From NCBI RefSeq assembly GCF_015706575.1, contig NW_024037059.1:30266129-30330128 (forward strand): a stretch of DNA of 64,000 nt. The letters run 5' to 3'. Below are positions 20,178 through 31,636 of the stretch, one piece after another; within the stretch, counting starts at the first letter, position 1; every line of letters starts with the position of its first letter. Source of the stretch: Patiria miniata (taxonomy: Eukaryota; Echinodermata; Asteroidea; Valvatida; Asterinidae). The translations under genes were made by a program, and so were the position numbers. The notes beneath the pieces were generated by a model. The model saw nothing but the letters and a program-made list of their open reading frames with translations, searched no databases and was not told where the DNA came from.

Positions 20178-22097
20178 TCACATACGCTCAAAGATCTTAA
20201 CGGAGCGTCGGTCAGCGACAACTACGTCGCCTGCGGGGGTGAATGCCATTTCTAACGGATTGTACAACCCTTGAGCTACCGTTGCTACGAATGCACCATT
20301 TGAATCGTAACGCTGCACTTCAGCACCGCCCGTTTTGCCAGAATGAGCAGCGACATAGATGGTCTCATCATCTTCACACAGGACACCAGTTGGCTTTGCA
20401 GCTTTGCCTTTTATGAATGTCTTGACCCTGAACATCTCTTTACCTTTTAAGTTAACACACTGCACACTTTGGCCCGCGTAGTTTGTGAAGACTAAACAGC
20501 CAAAATTGCTTATTGTTAAGAAATTGTCGACCATATTATTTGAGATGCTTGAAATCAATGATCCGTCCAGGTTGTGGACACTGATGACCTTTCTCCCCCT
20601 GTCAGCGACTGCTACTCGTTGATTGTCAACAACAATAGATTGGAGGTTACTATCTGATTGCCCATCAGCATCGTCACCTGAAGGTGTAAACTCGCGAACA
20701 AACTGGAGCTCATTATCAAAAACCTTCACTTTTTTTTTGTCCGTGACGAAAAGCAGATCATCATGGGACACAGCAACGCCCCAAGGAGCTTCCAACTGTT
20801 GCCTAGCATCTCCCTGAGTAATGGATGTTTTGTACTGACCAGTTGAGCTAAACAACGATAACCGTTTCAAAAATATTTCAGTTACTACAATGTCCCCGTT
20901 TCTGAAACAGGCAACAGCTGTGGCTAATTTGAATTCCTTGTCACCGGTACCTTCTTTGCTGAACTCTCCCTTTAACTGCCATTTCTCACTGACACAGACC
21001 TCCCCAAGCTCTGCATCACTCACAACGTCGTGACATCTGACACCAATGAATGACAGCCCATGATATGCCGGTTCACACTTGAGCTCCTTCTGGAATTCCA
21101 AGTTGTGCATCACCTTCGGCTTGAGCTCTAAAAGCTCGAAATCATCGGCTTGACTCATCAATTCATTTACTGCCGCGATGGTCTGATCTGCGCGTTCCAT
21201 CTGTTCACGGTTGTGCATGAGTGCCTTTTCGTACTCACTGTCTCTCTCCTGACCGATTTTGTTGACCTTGTCTGTGAGAAGCTTTGCTTTGTTTCTGATT
21301 TTAATGATCTCTGCCTCTGCTTTTGCATCAATATCACTACGAGCCTGAGCCAGTTTCTTTTGCAATCTTTTTTGTGCATGTACGATTGAGTTTTCAGTAG
21401 ATTTGAAGCGCTGCCTGCACTTCTCGAACTTCTGCAGTATGTTTTCGACCTCACTGCGGAAGGACCTGATCAGGTCATCAATCTTGAGGAAATTGTGCTC
21501 TGCTGACCGATGATCTAATGCGACACACATTGAGCAGATCAAGGTGTCGCATGTGTCACAGAAGAAACACAGAGGATGGTCAGGGTGGACCGTACACATT
21601 CGGGTGATGGGCTTGCTATGTTCTGCTGGAGGCATCTTTGATTCCTGCCAATCTCCCAATGAAATGATTTGATGGTCTTTGGTGTGCTTGAACCTCCCAT
21701 GGGCTTTCCGGCATTCCTGGCAGAAGTTATCACTACATTCAATACACCTCCAAGTGGCCTCCTTTCCCTCTCCGCAGTCACATGTGGTGGTAAGTGCCGA
21801 TGCTTCTCCTAATACCTCCTCCTGTTGTTTGACCTCATCGACAAGAGAACCAAGAAAGAACGACGAAGCTAGACTTTGCAATCCTCCATCGGGAACTTGC
21901 GTCCCTCTCCTGCAGATGGGACATGTTATCTTCTCTGCCTCTGGCTTCTGTTTGCTCATCATCTCTTCCAGACAGTTCAGGCAAAAGCTGTGCAGACAGT
22001 CCAGCATCTTTGGATCCTTGAAAAGACAGCAACAGATCGGACATTCCAGATGCCTCTGGCTGATCTTCCACACAGTTTTGACTGCAGCCTCCGCCAT
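20178..22097 (-). CDS. TRIM-family RING/B-box/NHL-like E3 ligase, copy 2
   Basis: A 639-residue protein without interruption. All RING ligands are present (C-P-I-C, C-L-H-S-F-C-L-N-C, C-P-I-C). B-box 2 has the standard two-residue-shorter form (HPDHPLCFFCDTC). Distinctive changes are GTQVPDGG after the RING, FLGSLVDEVKQQEEV in the linker, and many changes in the propeller (LATAVACFRNGDIVVTEIFL; NNMVDNFLTISN). Its stretch FIKGKAAKPTG matches copy 4, while NFLTISN matches copy 5, which suggests sequence exchange. Start chosen at the conserved MAEAAVKTVWKIS. Ubiquitin-ligase activity is inferred from domain order. Confidence 0.95.
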   Translation of the reverse strand: MAEAAVKTVWKISQRHLECPICCCLFKDPKMLDCLHSFCLNCLEEMMSKQKPEAEKITCPICRRGTQVPDGGLQSLASSFFLGSLVDEVKQQEEVLGEASALTTTCDCGEGKEATWRCIECSDNFCQECRKAHGRFKHTKDHQIISLGDWQESKMPPAEHSKPITRMCTVHPDHPLCFFCDTCDTLICSMCVALDHRSAEHNFLKIDDLIRSFRSEVENILQKFEKCRQRFKSTENSIVHAQKRLQKKLAQARSDIDAKAEAEIIKIRNKAKLLTDKVNKIGQERDSEYEKALMHNREQMERADQTIAAVNELMSQADDFELLELKPKVMHNLEFQKELKCEPAYHGLSFIGVRCHDVVSDAELGEVCVSEKWQLKGEFSKEGTGDKEFKLATAVACFRNGDIVVTEIFLKRLSLFSSTGQYKTSITQGDARQQLEAPWGVAVSHDDLLFVTDKKKVKVFDNELQFVREFTPSGDDADGQSDSNLQSIVVDNQRVAVADRGRKVISVHNLDGSLISSISNNMVDNFLTISNFGCLVFTNYAGQSVQCVNLKGKEMFRVKTFIKGKAAKPTGVLCEDDETIYVAAHSGKTGGAEVQRYDSNGAFVATVAQGLYNPLEMAFTPAGDVVVADRRSVKIFERM

Positions 22098-22179
22098 ATT
22101 TCAAATGTGACCTAATCAAAACAGAACAAACCTCTGTGTCTGAAAAAGTTCAAAATTATAATAAACAGGTTATGTCCCA

Positions 22180-22585
22180 CAGACTGTGCATCGATCGGAA
22201 CTGGGTACCTGAGTACCCGACCGTTAATTTCAGGAACCGGTTCCAGATTATGGAATCAGTATCTGTAACCAACTTTGCAAATTACTAAACTTCTCAGTCA
22301 ATGAAAAAGAAATGTTTTATATGTCAGTGGGATAATTTCAAAATGAAAAACAGGATTCATGGAAAACCAAAACTAATTTCATGTTTTATGATGCTTGCGA
22401 AAGTTGCAGTTTTTCACCACATAGCTAAAGAGCTCACTGTATACACCCTATCTATGAACAATCTGAACAGCAACTTCCCAGATTTGAATTTTTGGCTTGG
22501 GTTTCTTTAACGGGTACCCAGGTACCTTTATTGTTTTTTCAATAGGGTGCCCGGTTTCTTTACTACCCATAAGTGTACACCCCTA
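22180..22585. mobile_element. hAT-like MITE upstream of TRIM copy 2
   Basis: This corresponds to 13241-13690: the left end is eroded (AGACTGTGCATCG), while the right end GTGTACACCCCTA is well kept. GGTACC-containing inverted motifs persist inside. It is shorter because the segment between the CACATAGCTAAAG and ATGAACAATCTG blocks is partly deleted. Confidence 0.65.
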
Positions 22586-23588
22586 TGCCCTAACCCATCT
22601 CTTTTACGGCACACCAGCCTGGGATACATTTGTATTGACACTGACTAATTGACTGCATGCTAACTCATTGGAGTTACATGTAAACAGTGGCCATTTATTG
22701 TTTTTCAATACTCAGATATATGGCTGATATCTTTATGTAATCAAAATAATGGGTGTATTGGCCCTAATGTAAAAAAGGACCAAAGACATAGACTCTGATT
22801 TCAGACTTTGATTACAAAAAGAGTTGATTTGATATCTTTTAAAAGCATCATGTTTATAACAAACACACCTACTTGCGCATCACATGCACTGAAATGCTAA
22901 ACATTCATGCAAATCTCATGCATAATTTTCCTGGTAGGCCTATAGGCTACATTTGACATGTACAAAAACAAAGCGAAACACACAAAAAGCAAAGACCATG
23001 TAAAATCCAGCCAAAACGCCAAAACTCACCTACTTTATTTGCATCAACAGTTAGCCACAGTTTCCCACCACAAACAAGATACTTTCGTCAAATGTAAAAA
23101 AAGAAAAGGATGGCAAAACTACCATCAATTAACTTGCAAGTTGTAAAGTTCTGTAAGCCTAGGTTTATACGTATACATGTCAGGCCTCTGCAAGCGATGA
23201 ATGGTGCAACAACAGCTAATTAATTCACTCCTTTACTCAACACTGGAAAAACCAGTTGCTATTTTTGTCACACAGTACTGTAAAAATAGCAACGCTATGA
23301 TAATGATGTTTATTCAAGTTCAATGTAGGCCTACACACTAACAATGCTGCAAATGATTTTGAAATTAAAGTCCACAGTTCAAACAGGCAACCTAACTCTG
23401 TCTACGGAAGCACAAAATGGACATTGCACAAATATCACCACTGCATGCATTGTTATAACTCCTTTTGCATGTATAACTGTTAAAAATGCCTACAAATAGG
23501 CCTACAATTTTATACTTTTAAAAATATGAAAATGGAAAAAGGAAGGTTGAAAATAAGAACTGAAACGAGGATGTATTAAGGTATCCAC
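22586..23588. other. Upstream region of TRIM copy 2
   Basis: This is array spacer with the recurring blocks GACCAAAGACATAGACTCTG (22790) and the putative first exon, whose donor GTGAGTT (minus strand) abuts 23030. The predicted 5' intron is about 0.9 kb, the compact state without large insertions. The block AAAATGGACATTGCACAAAT follows near 23415. No protein-coding gene is recognised. Confidence 0.55.
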
Positions 23589-23596
23589 GATACAAA

Positions 23597-23835
23597 CATG
23601 GGTGTCGCCGGGGGGGGGGGGGGGGGGGGCAGGGAAAAGAAGAAAGAAAAAAGACAAGAAAAAAGACAAGAAAAAGATGCGTGAAGTCATATTGGTGTAA
23701 ATTTAAGGGGGGGGGGGCAAAATGTCCCTGCCCCCCTCTAAAACTGATCAATCGAGAATATGTTGAGAAATACAAGAGTTTTTTGGGAAAATTATGTTTT
23801 GCCCCCTTCTAGAAAAAATCCTGGTGACACCCATG
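23597..23835. mobile_element. hAT-like MITE with 8-bp GATACAAA duplication
   Basis: Inverted ends CATGGGTGTCGCC and GGTGACACCCATG enclose 239 bp with a long G-run. Perfect 8-bp direct repeats GATACAAA flank it (23589-23596 and 23836-23843). Equivalent copies lie at about 51065-51248 (slightly diverged) and 33127-33197 (right part lost). Non-coding. Confidence 0.82.
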
Positions 23836-23843
23836 GATACAAA

Positions 23844-25159
23844 GCTACAAATTAGGAAAAATACCCTACGTTTCATGCATGCCTACCATAGGAATGACTG
23901 TTACCAGTTGTAGTAGAAAAACTAGCAGATGGTAGAAGTAAGGTGGCTTGGCTTTTTGTTAAATCTTGGCCACAAGAATAGTCCATTATTTAAAGACCAT
24001 TCTGCAAAGTCCATCCACAAATGATCGAGGCCCAAGTAGGAATATTACAATAAAAATAGAAAAGCAACCCTTAGTAAAGCTGGTTGGACTGTCTGTGAAG
24101 TTATTCTTTCTGGCATAACATGCTGTCATTGTGAAGAAAACAATATAAGAAGGCCATTTCCAAATATATGTCAAATGACACATTTCTGGAAATTTCCGCT
24201 TGTAGTTGGTTTGTAATTTGGCAAATCTGTGAATGGATGTGCGCAAGCGTTGACACAATGCACACTCGTGCGCATTTGCTATCATTCGTTGGTTCAGTGC
24301 TTGACATTGTGTAACTGCAATCAGATGAATGAGAACTTGTCTCGGATGCTGATTTTGGGCGCAATTCAACATATGACCCGGCAGTTTTTTAATTGAAATT
24401 GAGATCCTAGAATATTGTTTCCTCTGAATACACAGCATTCACAGAGCTAAAACATCATCAAGTTTGTTGTTAAGCACCCGTTTTTAGATTTGAATACTTT
24501 TGTTGCTTCAAATGGGAAAAATGCACAAATGACTGTTGGTGTGGTAAAACAAGCCTCCTGAGATGATCCATGCAGCATTCTTTATTCCTGAGGTGACACC
24601 CAGGGAGATGGAATGATCCATGGATCACCGAGGGAGGCTAGTTTCACTACAAGTTTAGAGCAGTCAATATTTGCTTGATAACGCCCCAGCCACAGATTCT
24701 GCTTGCTTTTGAGAGATAACTGATTAATTTAACTGAAATCTCATAAAAATGTACTTCTATTTCAGTATGTAAGTAATTAAAAACTTCCTTCCACGTTTGC
24801 AATACTACCCCATCGTGAAATGTTTGACCCTAACTTTGAAGCACGTGGGAACAAAATGCGCAACACGTAAAACCTGTAACATGTATGTGCATACAATGCT
24901 GTTGCTATGTTGGCTGCTAAGTACATAGTACTTTGTCAGCCTTGAACAGTCTTTTTAGTCATTGTATTGTCTTTTTGGCTGCTGTAATGGCCAAAAAATG
25001 GCTCACTAAAAATCCTGGTTCAAATGATTAGGTCATGATTTACTTTTAGAAACTGGGACAAAGAAGAAAAGGCATCAATGAAACAAAATAAACTTCTCAA
25101 AACTTTAATTAGTCTCATAACAAAAAAAATCCTTCACCTTCAAAACACAATTTAAAACC
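23844..25159. repeat. Long-type spacer segment, unit 2-3
   Basis: This part of the spacer is found only in the longer units. It carries the short CTAGCCTCC palindromic MITE at about 24541-24655 and the AATCCTGGTTCAAATGATTA block near 25015. The minus-strand open frame near 23986-24438 is partly shared with the unit at 51400-51800 but is interrupted and altered there, so I do not call it a gene. Confidence 0.6.
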
Positions 25160-25694
25160 TTAAAGGGAATATACAACATTTGCAAACATCGAAAAATAAA
25201 ACTACTTAGTTTTTACGAAATACCTTACTATGATGTTGGTAAATGACAGTCTAAAGCATCCTGTAAAATTATGGAACCTGGTGTGAAGTCATTTTCAAGA
25301 AAATGGTATTTTTGTAAAAATTTCCAACGGTGGTCGGCCGACCACCGTTGGAAAAACCTAACTATTTTTCAACTACTGCTCCAAATTAACCATTTTGCTT
25401 TCAGTCCAAATTTTGTTTGCTATTGGTTACATGTTTATGAACGGGTGCAGGCCGGCTAGACTGGTTCCATTACCTTACAAGTTTCCGGCATCTGTAAAAC
25501 TTGATCCATTTTATATTTAGTGGAGAAAGGGAACCAGACTACTTGAACATTTTTGTTTTTCTTGGTTTTCCAGCATTTTCGAACAAAAACCTTCAAACAT
25601 GTCAGTCTAACAATATTTGATCTATTATACTAACCCCTCAAATAGTTCATTTCTGAAAATTACAGCAAAAGCCAATCATGTACATTCTCTTTAA
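25160..25694 (+). mobile_element. TTAA-type MITE with perfect 34-bp palindrome, copy 2
   Basis: It opens TTAAAGGGAATATACAACAT and ends TACATTCTCTTTAA. The sister spacer at about 60232 reads ATCCTTAAATAG without it, confirming insertion into TTAA with duplication of those four bases. The central palindrome at 25321-25354 has the half TTTCCAACGGTGGTCGG. It differs from copy 1 at two positions per arm, both mirrored in the other arm. No coding sequence. Confidence 0.87.
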
Positions 25695-28628
25695 ATAAAA
25701 AGACATATTTCTCAAATACTTTAATCTTAATCTGGATCAAACAACAAATAAAAAAACTCAAAAAGGAATTTGCCAAGGAGAAAAATAAACACTTGGATCA
25801 AGTTTAAGGAGAATGAGAGAAAAAACTAAGGTGTAAAAAAATGGATTGATACAAAAAAACTAAACCAAGGGAACCCAAAAAAACCCACATAGCACTATTG
25901 GAAAATCACTCTAAAAGCACAAAATGAACTTAAAAAAACAATGAATGGACAAGCAAACAAACCCAAGCAGGGAAACCACTCTCCAGGTAGGAGGAAAATA
26001 AGGACTCAAATGTTAACTTGTCTCTCTGCTGGTCTGCTGAACTAAATTAAATGAGGGTCTAACATGGGGAAGCTTATACAGGGGGACACACTTCCAAGAA
26101 AAGGGGGGGGGGATCTAAACTTCGACTAAAATGATTTTTGTTTTCTGAGGGGGGCTACTCTTTTTTAATACACTATGAAAAATCACAAGTGCAACTTAGC
26201 CCTGCCACATGTGCACGTGACATGACAGTAAAAATAGTGAATGCCAGAGATAGAATCTGTGGGTGAGATATAAGAAATTTTGAAATTTTGAAACCTTATA
26301 GGTCCATTAAAATGGAGCACCTTCAATCTGTATATAGATTTAAAACCCATGTGTAGACAATATTTGCCTTAATGAGACAAGACGGACACATCAGGTGGAT
26401 GCTTTACGGTCTTGATAAAATTTGGGTAAATACAAAAGCGTTTACCAAGACTAACTAGGTTAGCGCCCTCGAGTTGGGTCCACCATACCTCAAAGAGCAT
26501 AGAGTACCGAAGTGTGCCGCATATTCTGGGTCTCGCACATAGCTAAAGTGTGTGGAGACATCAGCGCACAAACCAGAGCGTGAATCAGAACAAATTCAGC
26601 TGACGTCAGACTTTGGTACTCTATACTGACCGGCTGATGAAGGTAATAGGTAAACTCCTGAACAAGACCAGGAATTTGCTTGCCAAATGTAATTAAAGGA
26701 GGAGAAGATCATTTGCAGCTATCCAAAAAGTAACTGACAAAATTATATTTTATGCATACTTGGTTTACAGATAGTAATGGCAATAACTCATCATGGGAAA
26801 AAGCAGTTGCTATTTAATCTCACTGTACACAACCGTTACAGACATAAATTATGTACATATCATTATGTAGGCTATAAGCCAACGTCATGTACACTATTCC
26901 AGTACCAACAATACAAACGCTATTGATTCAAGTTTAGAGTTCAATGAGGCAGTCTCTATCTCCGTGTTTACTACGGAAGCACAAAATGGACATTGCACAA
27001 ATGATGTGTGTGATAGGTCGACAGTTTTGTGATCCAAGGAGTTAACCAAACATGCAAAATGTACAACGCTTTGAATTGAATATTTACATAGTCACGTGCC
27101 ATTGTGCTTCATATACAATGTACTTTTACAAAATGAAGATTGGCAAAATACGCTTCATTAAGATTTAAGACATTTCATATTATCTAACATAAAAGTAAGT
27201 TTTTTATTATTATAACATCACGTACAGTGATGACCATTTTTTACAACATTGCAGTAGTAAATTCAATTTTGTGAATTTAATGCCAAATTTAAGAAGTTAA
27301 TATGGTCCCTTCGATCTCAAAAAAATTTGTAAGCAAAAAGTGTTATCAATACAAGAAACATTCAACCCTTTTTCTTTTTCTCCACTATTTAGCCACGATT
27401 TCTTCCATGATTTCTCTTTCCAACTTTATTACTGGAGAGTACACCATAGGCCTACTACATTTGTGGGGACCGAAAATGCTGTGGGGACAGCAGAAAGTCC
27501 CCATAACTCGGTCCTAATTTGCCTAACAATAAAAAACTTCCCCATAACGTGGTGTAGGCCCACTCAGGCCAACGCACATGCCGAAATACGTTGAGGGAGA
27601 TTAACTGAAACACACCAACGTTACCAGTTAATTCAATTTCGAACAGGTTTTACAATCTGGGTAAATATTATAATTTCAGGAATGTAGCAGATGTAAATAG
27701 CCCTGTTTCAACTACAACAGGTAATGTTCTGCGGGGCCTTTATTACAAAGTAAATTGCCATCCTCCATACATACGACCAGCATTGAAATACGCGCTGTAC
27801 GTATTACACACACAGATGGGTATATAGGCTAATGCATACACCCTCTACTTTCTGAAACTACAACTCCTAAAAGAAACGGGTTCTGAAGTTAACATAATAT
27901 CTGTACACCATGTAAATTTAGTTTGTCTGCTTGCTGTAGAAACCAAATATTTCTGCTTGTGGAAACATTTTATGCAGGTACCCATCAAATTAAAAAAGCG
28001 ACAACTTTTGCACTTCGGAACACTGACTCTGCCGGACATCCATTAACAATACATGCTTTTGAGGCGGCCGAATCGCTCGGCCAGATGGCCTCCGGGGCGG
28101 TCTATTTGCCTGTCACTCATGAAGTTTATTCATAAAGTAACTGCACAGCTAGTTGCTGTCAACTCTAGTGAATATTCAAACCAAAGTTGAATGAAATTGA
28201 CAAAAATTTACTGTACTGTGCCATATTCATAAACCATTAATCAATCTGAAGGCTTGATCGACTGTATAATCGACCAATGACCCAATTTTGGCTTGTGTGT
28301 GCACGGCGCGCTCGCGCGTGCCACTCACCGCTAGCTAGCTCTTCACACACGGTACTGCATGCTGATTGAGTAATCGTCATTCGTTTACTGTGTATGCATG
28401 CGGTTAAATCAGGTCACTGCGTGATCGCTAAATGATTATTCATTAATTCCCGAACCACTGCGCACTGTAACTGGCTGTATGTAAATGAAGTGATGATATC
28501 ATAGCTCATTAAAGTTTGTCACCTAGCCCATGCGTACTTATTGTAATGTATAAGGCAAATCATTGGCTGCAGGTTAGCCCTGGATCAAGTACAGCGGTTA
28601 GTTTTTCAGAGAGCCATATTCAGGCAAA
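25695..28628. repeat. Spacer and 3' flank before TRIM copy 3
   Basis: Array spacer. It includes a small inverted-repeat element at about 26500-26625 (CATAGAGTACCGAAG and ACTTTGGTACTCTAT), also at about 34535-34655 and 53390-53517. The AAAATGGACATTGCACAAAT block is near 26985, and the GTGGGGACCGAAAA block near 27460. From 27742 to 28548 it holds the roughly 800-bp CATTACAATAAG element. No gene supported. Confidence 0.6.
27742..28548. mobile_element. ~800-bp element with CATTACAATAAG-type ends, 3' of TRIM copy 3
   Basis: The ends are ATTACAAAGTAA and GTACTTATTGTAATG. Better-kept copies start CATTACAATAAGTA. TRIM copies 1 and 2 have the empty site (GGGCCTTGTAAGGCAAATC), so the block is an insertion or a precise loss. 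Further copies lie at 309-1080, 41503-42288, 54592-55399 and 61283-63898. It divides the array into two unit types. The interior includes GGCCAGATGGCCTCCGGGGC but no coding frame. Confidence 0.65.
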
Positions 28629-30548
28629 TCACATCCGCTCGAAGATCTTAACGGAGTGCATGTCTGCGACAACTACGTCCCCAGTGGAGGTGAAGGCCAT
28701 TCCTAACGGATTGTACAACCCTGGAGCTACTGTTGCTACGAATGCACCATTTGAATCGTAACGCTGCACTTCAGAGTCTCCCCTATTGCCAGGATGAACA
28801 ACAACATAGATGGTCTCATCATCATCACACAGGACACCAGTTGCCTTAGCAGCTTCGCCATTCACTAATGTCTTGACATTGAACATCTCTTTACCTTCAA
28901 AGTTGATGCACAGCAAACTTTGGCCCTCAAAGTTTGTGAAGACTAAACAGCCGAAATTGCTTATTGCAAAGTAAGAGTCAATCATGTTATTCGAGATGCT
29001 TGAAATCAACGATCCGTCCAGGTTGTGGACACTGATGACCTTTCTCCCACTGTCAACAACTGCTACTCGTTGACTGTCAACAGCAACAGCAGTGAGGTTA
29101 CTCACTGATCGCCCATCGGCATTGTCAGCCGAAGGTGTAAACTCGCAAACTAAGTGGAGCTCAGTGTCAAAAACCTTCACTTTCTTTTGGTCCGTGACGA
29201 AAAGCAGATCATCATGGGTGACGGCAACCCCAAAAGGAGCTTCCAACTGATGCCTAGCATCTCCCTGAGCGACCGATGTTTTATACCGACCAGTTGAGCT
29301 AAACAATGATAACCGTTTCAAATGTGTGTCACTAATTACAATGTCCCCGTTTGTGAAACATGCAACAGCCCTGGCAAAATCAAATTCCTCGTCACTGGTA
29401 CCTTCTCTACCAAACTCTTCCTTTAACTGCCATTTCTCGCTGACACAGACCTCCCCAAGCTCTGCATCACTAACAACGTCTTGACATCTGACACCGATGA
29501 ACGACGGACCATGATTTGCCGGTTCAAACTTGAGCTCCTTCTGGAATTCCAAGTTGTGCATCACCTTTGGCTTGAGCTCCAAAAGCTCGAAATCATCGGC
29601 TTGTCTCATCAAGTCATTTACAGCTGCGAGGGTATGATTTGCGCATTTCATCTGGTCACGGTTGTGTATGAGCGCCTTTTCGTACTTACTGTCTCTCTCC
29701 TCACCGATTTCGTCGACCTTGTCGGTGAGAGGCTTTGCTTTGTTTCTGATTTTAGTGATCTCTGCCTCTGCTTTTGCATCAATATCACTACGAGCCTGAG
29801 CCAGTTTCTTTTGTAATCTTGTTCGTGCATGTTCGATTGACTTTTCAGTAGATTTGAAGTGCTGCCTGCACTTCTCGAACTTCTGCAGTATGTTATCAAC
29901 CTCACTGCGGAAGGACCTGATAGTGTCATCAATCTTTAGCAAATTGTGCTCTGCCGACCGATGATCTAATGTGGCACACATTGAGCAGAGTAAGGTGTTA
30001 CATGTGTCACAGTAGAAACACAGAGGATGGTCTTGGTGGATTGTACACATTCGGGTGATGGGTTTGCTATGTTCTGCTGGAGGGATCTTTGATTCCTGCC
30101 AATCTCCCAATGAAATGATTTGATGGTCTTTGGTGGACTTGAACCTCCCATGGGCTTTCAAGCATTGCTGACAGAGGTTATCACTACAATCAAGACACCT
30201 CCAAGTGGCCTCTTTGCCTTCTCCGCAGTCACATGTGGCGGTAGGTGCCGATGCATCTCCTAATACTGCCTCCTGTTGTTTGACCTCATCGACAAGAGAA
30301 CTAAGAAAGAAAGATGAAGAAAGACTCTGCAATCCTCCATCAGGAACTTGCATCTCTCTCCTGCAGACTGGACATGTTATCTTCTCTGTCTCTGGCTTCT
30401 GTTTGCTCATCGTCTCTTCCAGACACTTCAGGCAGAAGCTGTGCAGACAATCTAACATCTTGGGATCCTTGAAAAGACAGCAACAGATCGGACATTCCAG
30501 ATGCCCCTGGCTGATCTTCCACACAGTTTTGGCTGCAGCCTCCGCCAT
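28629..30548 (-). CDS. TRIM-family RING/B-box/NHL-like E3 ligase, copy 3
   Basis: An intact 639-residue protein with RING, two B-boxes, coiled coil and NHL-like propeller. B-box 2 reads IHQDHPLCFYCDTCNTLLCS. Copy-specific residues are scattered in the coil (KPLTDKVDEIGEERDSKYEK) and clustered in the propeller (FARAVACFTNGDIVISDTHL; NNMIDSYFAISN; HPGNRGDSEVQRYD). The C-terminus is SVKIFERM, as in all copies. Its 3' flank has the 800-bp CATTACAATAAG element. The most likely role is a cytosolic ubiquitin ligase; its target is unknown. Confidence 0.95.
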   Translation of the reverse strand: MAEAAAKTVWKISQGHLECPICCCLFKDPKMLDCLHSFCLKCLEETMSKQKPETEKITCPVCRREMQVPDGGLQSLSSSFFLSSLVDEVKQQEAVLGDASAPTATCDCGEGKEATWRCLDCSDNLCQQCLKAHGRFKSTKDHQIISLGDWQESKIPPAEHSKPITRMCTIHQDHPLCFYCDTCNTLLCSMCATLDHRSAEHNLLKIDDTIRSFRSEVDNILQKFEKCRQHFKSTEKSIEHARTRLQKKLAQARSDIDAKAEAEITKIRNKAKPLTDKVDEIGEERDSKYEKALIHNRDQMKCANHTLAAVNDLMRQADDFELLELKPKVMHNLEFQKELKFEPANHGPSFIGVRCQDVVSDAELGEVCVSEKWQLKEEFGREGTSDEEFDFARAVACFTNGDIVISDTHLKRLSLFSSTGRYKTSVAQGDARHQLEAPFGVAVTHDDLLFVTDQKKVKVFDTELHLVCEFTPSADNADGRSVSNLTAVAVDSQRVAVVDSGRKVISVHNLDGSLISSISNNMIDSYFAISNFGCLVFTNFEGQSLLCINFEGKEMFNVKTLVNGEAAKATGVLCDDDETIYVVVHPGNRGDSEVQRYDSNGAFVATVAPGLYNPLGMAFTSTGDVVVADMHSVKIFERM

Positions 30549-30630
30549 ATTTCAAGTGTGACCTAATCAAAACAGAACAAACCTCCGTGTCTCAATAAGT
30601 TCAAAATTATAACAAACAGGTGATTGCCCT

Positions 30631-31082
30631 ATAAGGCTGTGCATCGGAACCGGGTACCCGAGTACCCGACCGTTCATGTTAGGAACCGGGTTCCAGATTA
30701 TGGAATCGAGTATCCGTAACCAGCTTTGCAAATTACTTCTCAGTCAATGAAAAAGAAACATTTCGAATGTCAGTGGGAAAATTTCAAAATGAAAAACAGG
30801 ATACATGGAAAACCAAAACCAATTTCACATTTTATGATGCTTGCAAAAGTTGCAGTTTTCACCACATATCTAAAGAGCCCACTGTATACACCCTATCTAG
30901 CCATATTGCAGCACCGATGTGGTAGTATTATTATGCAGACCTTTATGAACAATCTGAACAGCAACTTCCCAGATTTGAATTTTGGCTTGGGTTTCTTTAA
31001 CAGGTACCCATTTTTTTTTTTTATATTAAAGGTACCTATATTTTTTTTCAATAGGGTACCCGGTTCCTGTACTACCCGTAAG
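30631..31082. mobile_element. hAT-like MITE upstream of TRIM copy 3, right end lost
   Basis: The left end ATAAGGCTGTGCATCGG and the CCGGGTACCCGAGTACCC palindrome match the copy upstream of TRIM 1. The right end breaks off after ACTACCCGTAAG and runs into the AAGCCTGGGATACATTT spacer, where a CAAGTC-rich repeat array starts. Confidence 0.65.
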
Positions 31083-31111
31083 CCTGGGATACATTTGCAG
31101 TGTTGTTACCA

Positions 31112-31275
31112 AGTCATTTTTTCCCAAGTCAAGTCAAGTCTCAAGTCATTTTTTCCCCAAGTCAAGTCAAGTCACAAGTCAAATTTTTTTCAAGTCAAGT
31201 CAAGTCTCAAGTCAAATTTTTCCAAGTCAAGTCAAGTCTCAAGTTAAATTTTTACAAGTTTCAAGTCAATTTTTT
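31112..31275. repeat. CAAGTC-rich minisatellite
   Basis: Four to five imperfect copies of a unit of about 45 bp made of CAAGTCAAGTCAAGTCTCAAG plus a T-run (TCATTTTTTCCC or AAATTTTT). It is found only in this unit. Short open frames follow from its composition. Confidence 0.8.
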
Positions 31276-31636
31276 TCTTCAATAATTATAGCACCAACTT
31301 GCCTAATTTTCATGTCAAAACTCAAGTCCCGAGTCAATTTCAAAAGTATTACACAGTTATGTATATATCAGAATTCAAATGACACAATGTACCATTTCTC
31401 CATTAATCTTTATTGACACCGTTCTGCAAAATACTCACCCCGCTTCTTTGAAGACGATTCAAAATCTTTGAAACCAAAGGTCACCACCTTCGGAAGCGAA
31501 CTTGTCGGGTCAGCGACTCGAGTCAACAACACTGTGCATTTGTATTTACACTGATAACTTGACTGCCAACTTATCAGCTGCCTTTTACTGTTCTTCAATA
31601 CACGGATATATGGCCAATATCTTTATGCAGAAATCA

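Noticed and set aside
23986-24438. 150-residue minus-strand open frame in a spacer
   Set aside because: The paralogous spacer at 51400-51800 keeps only pieces of it, and no family resemblance was seen.
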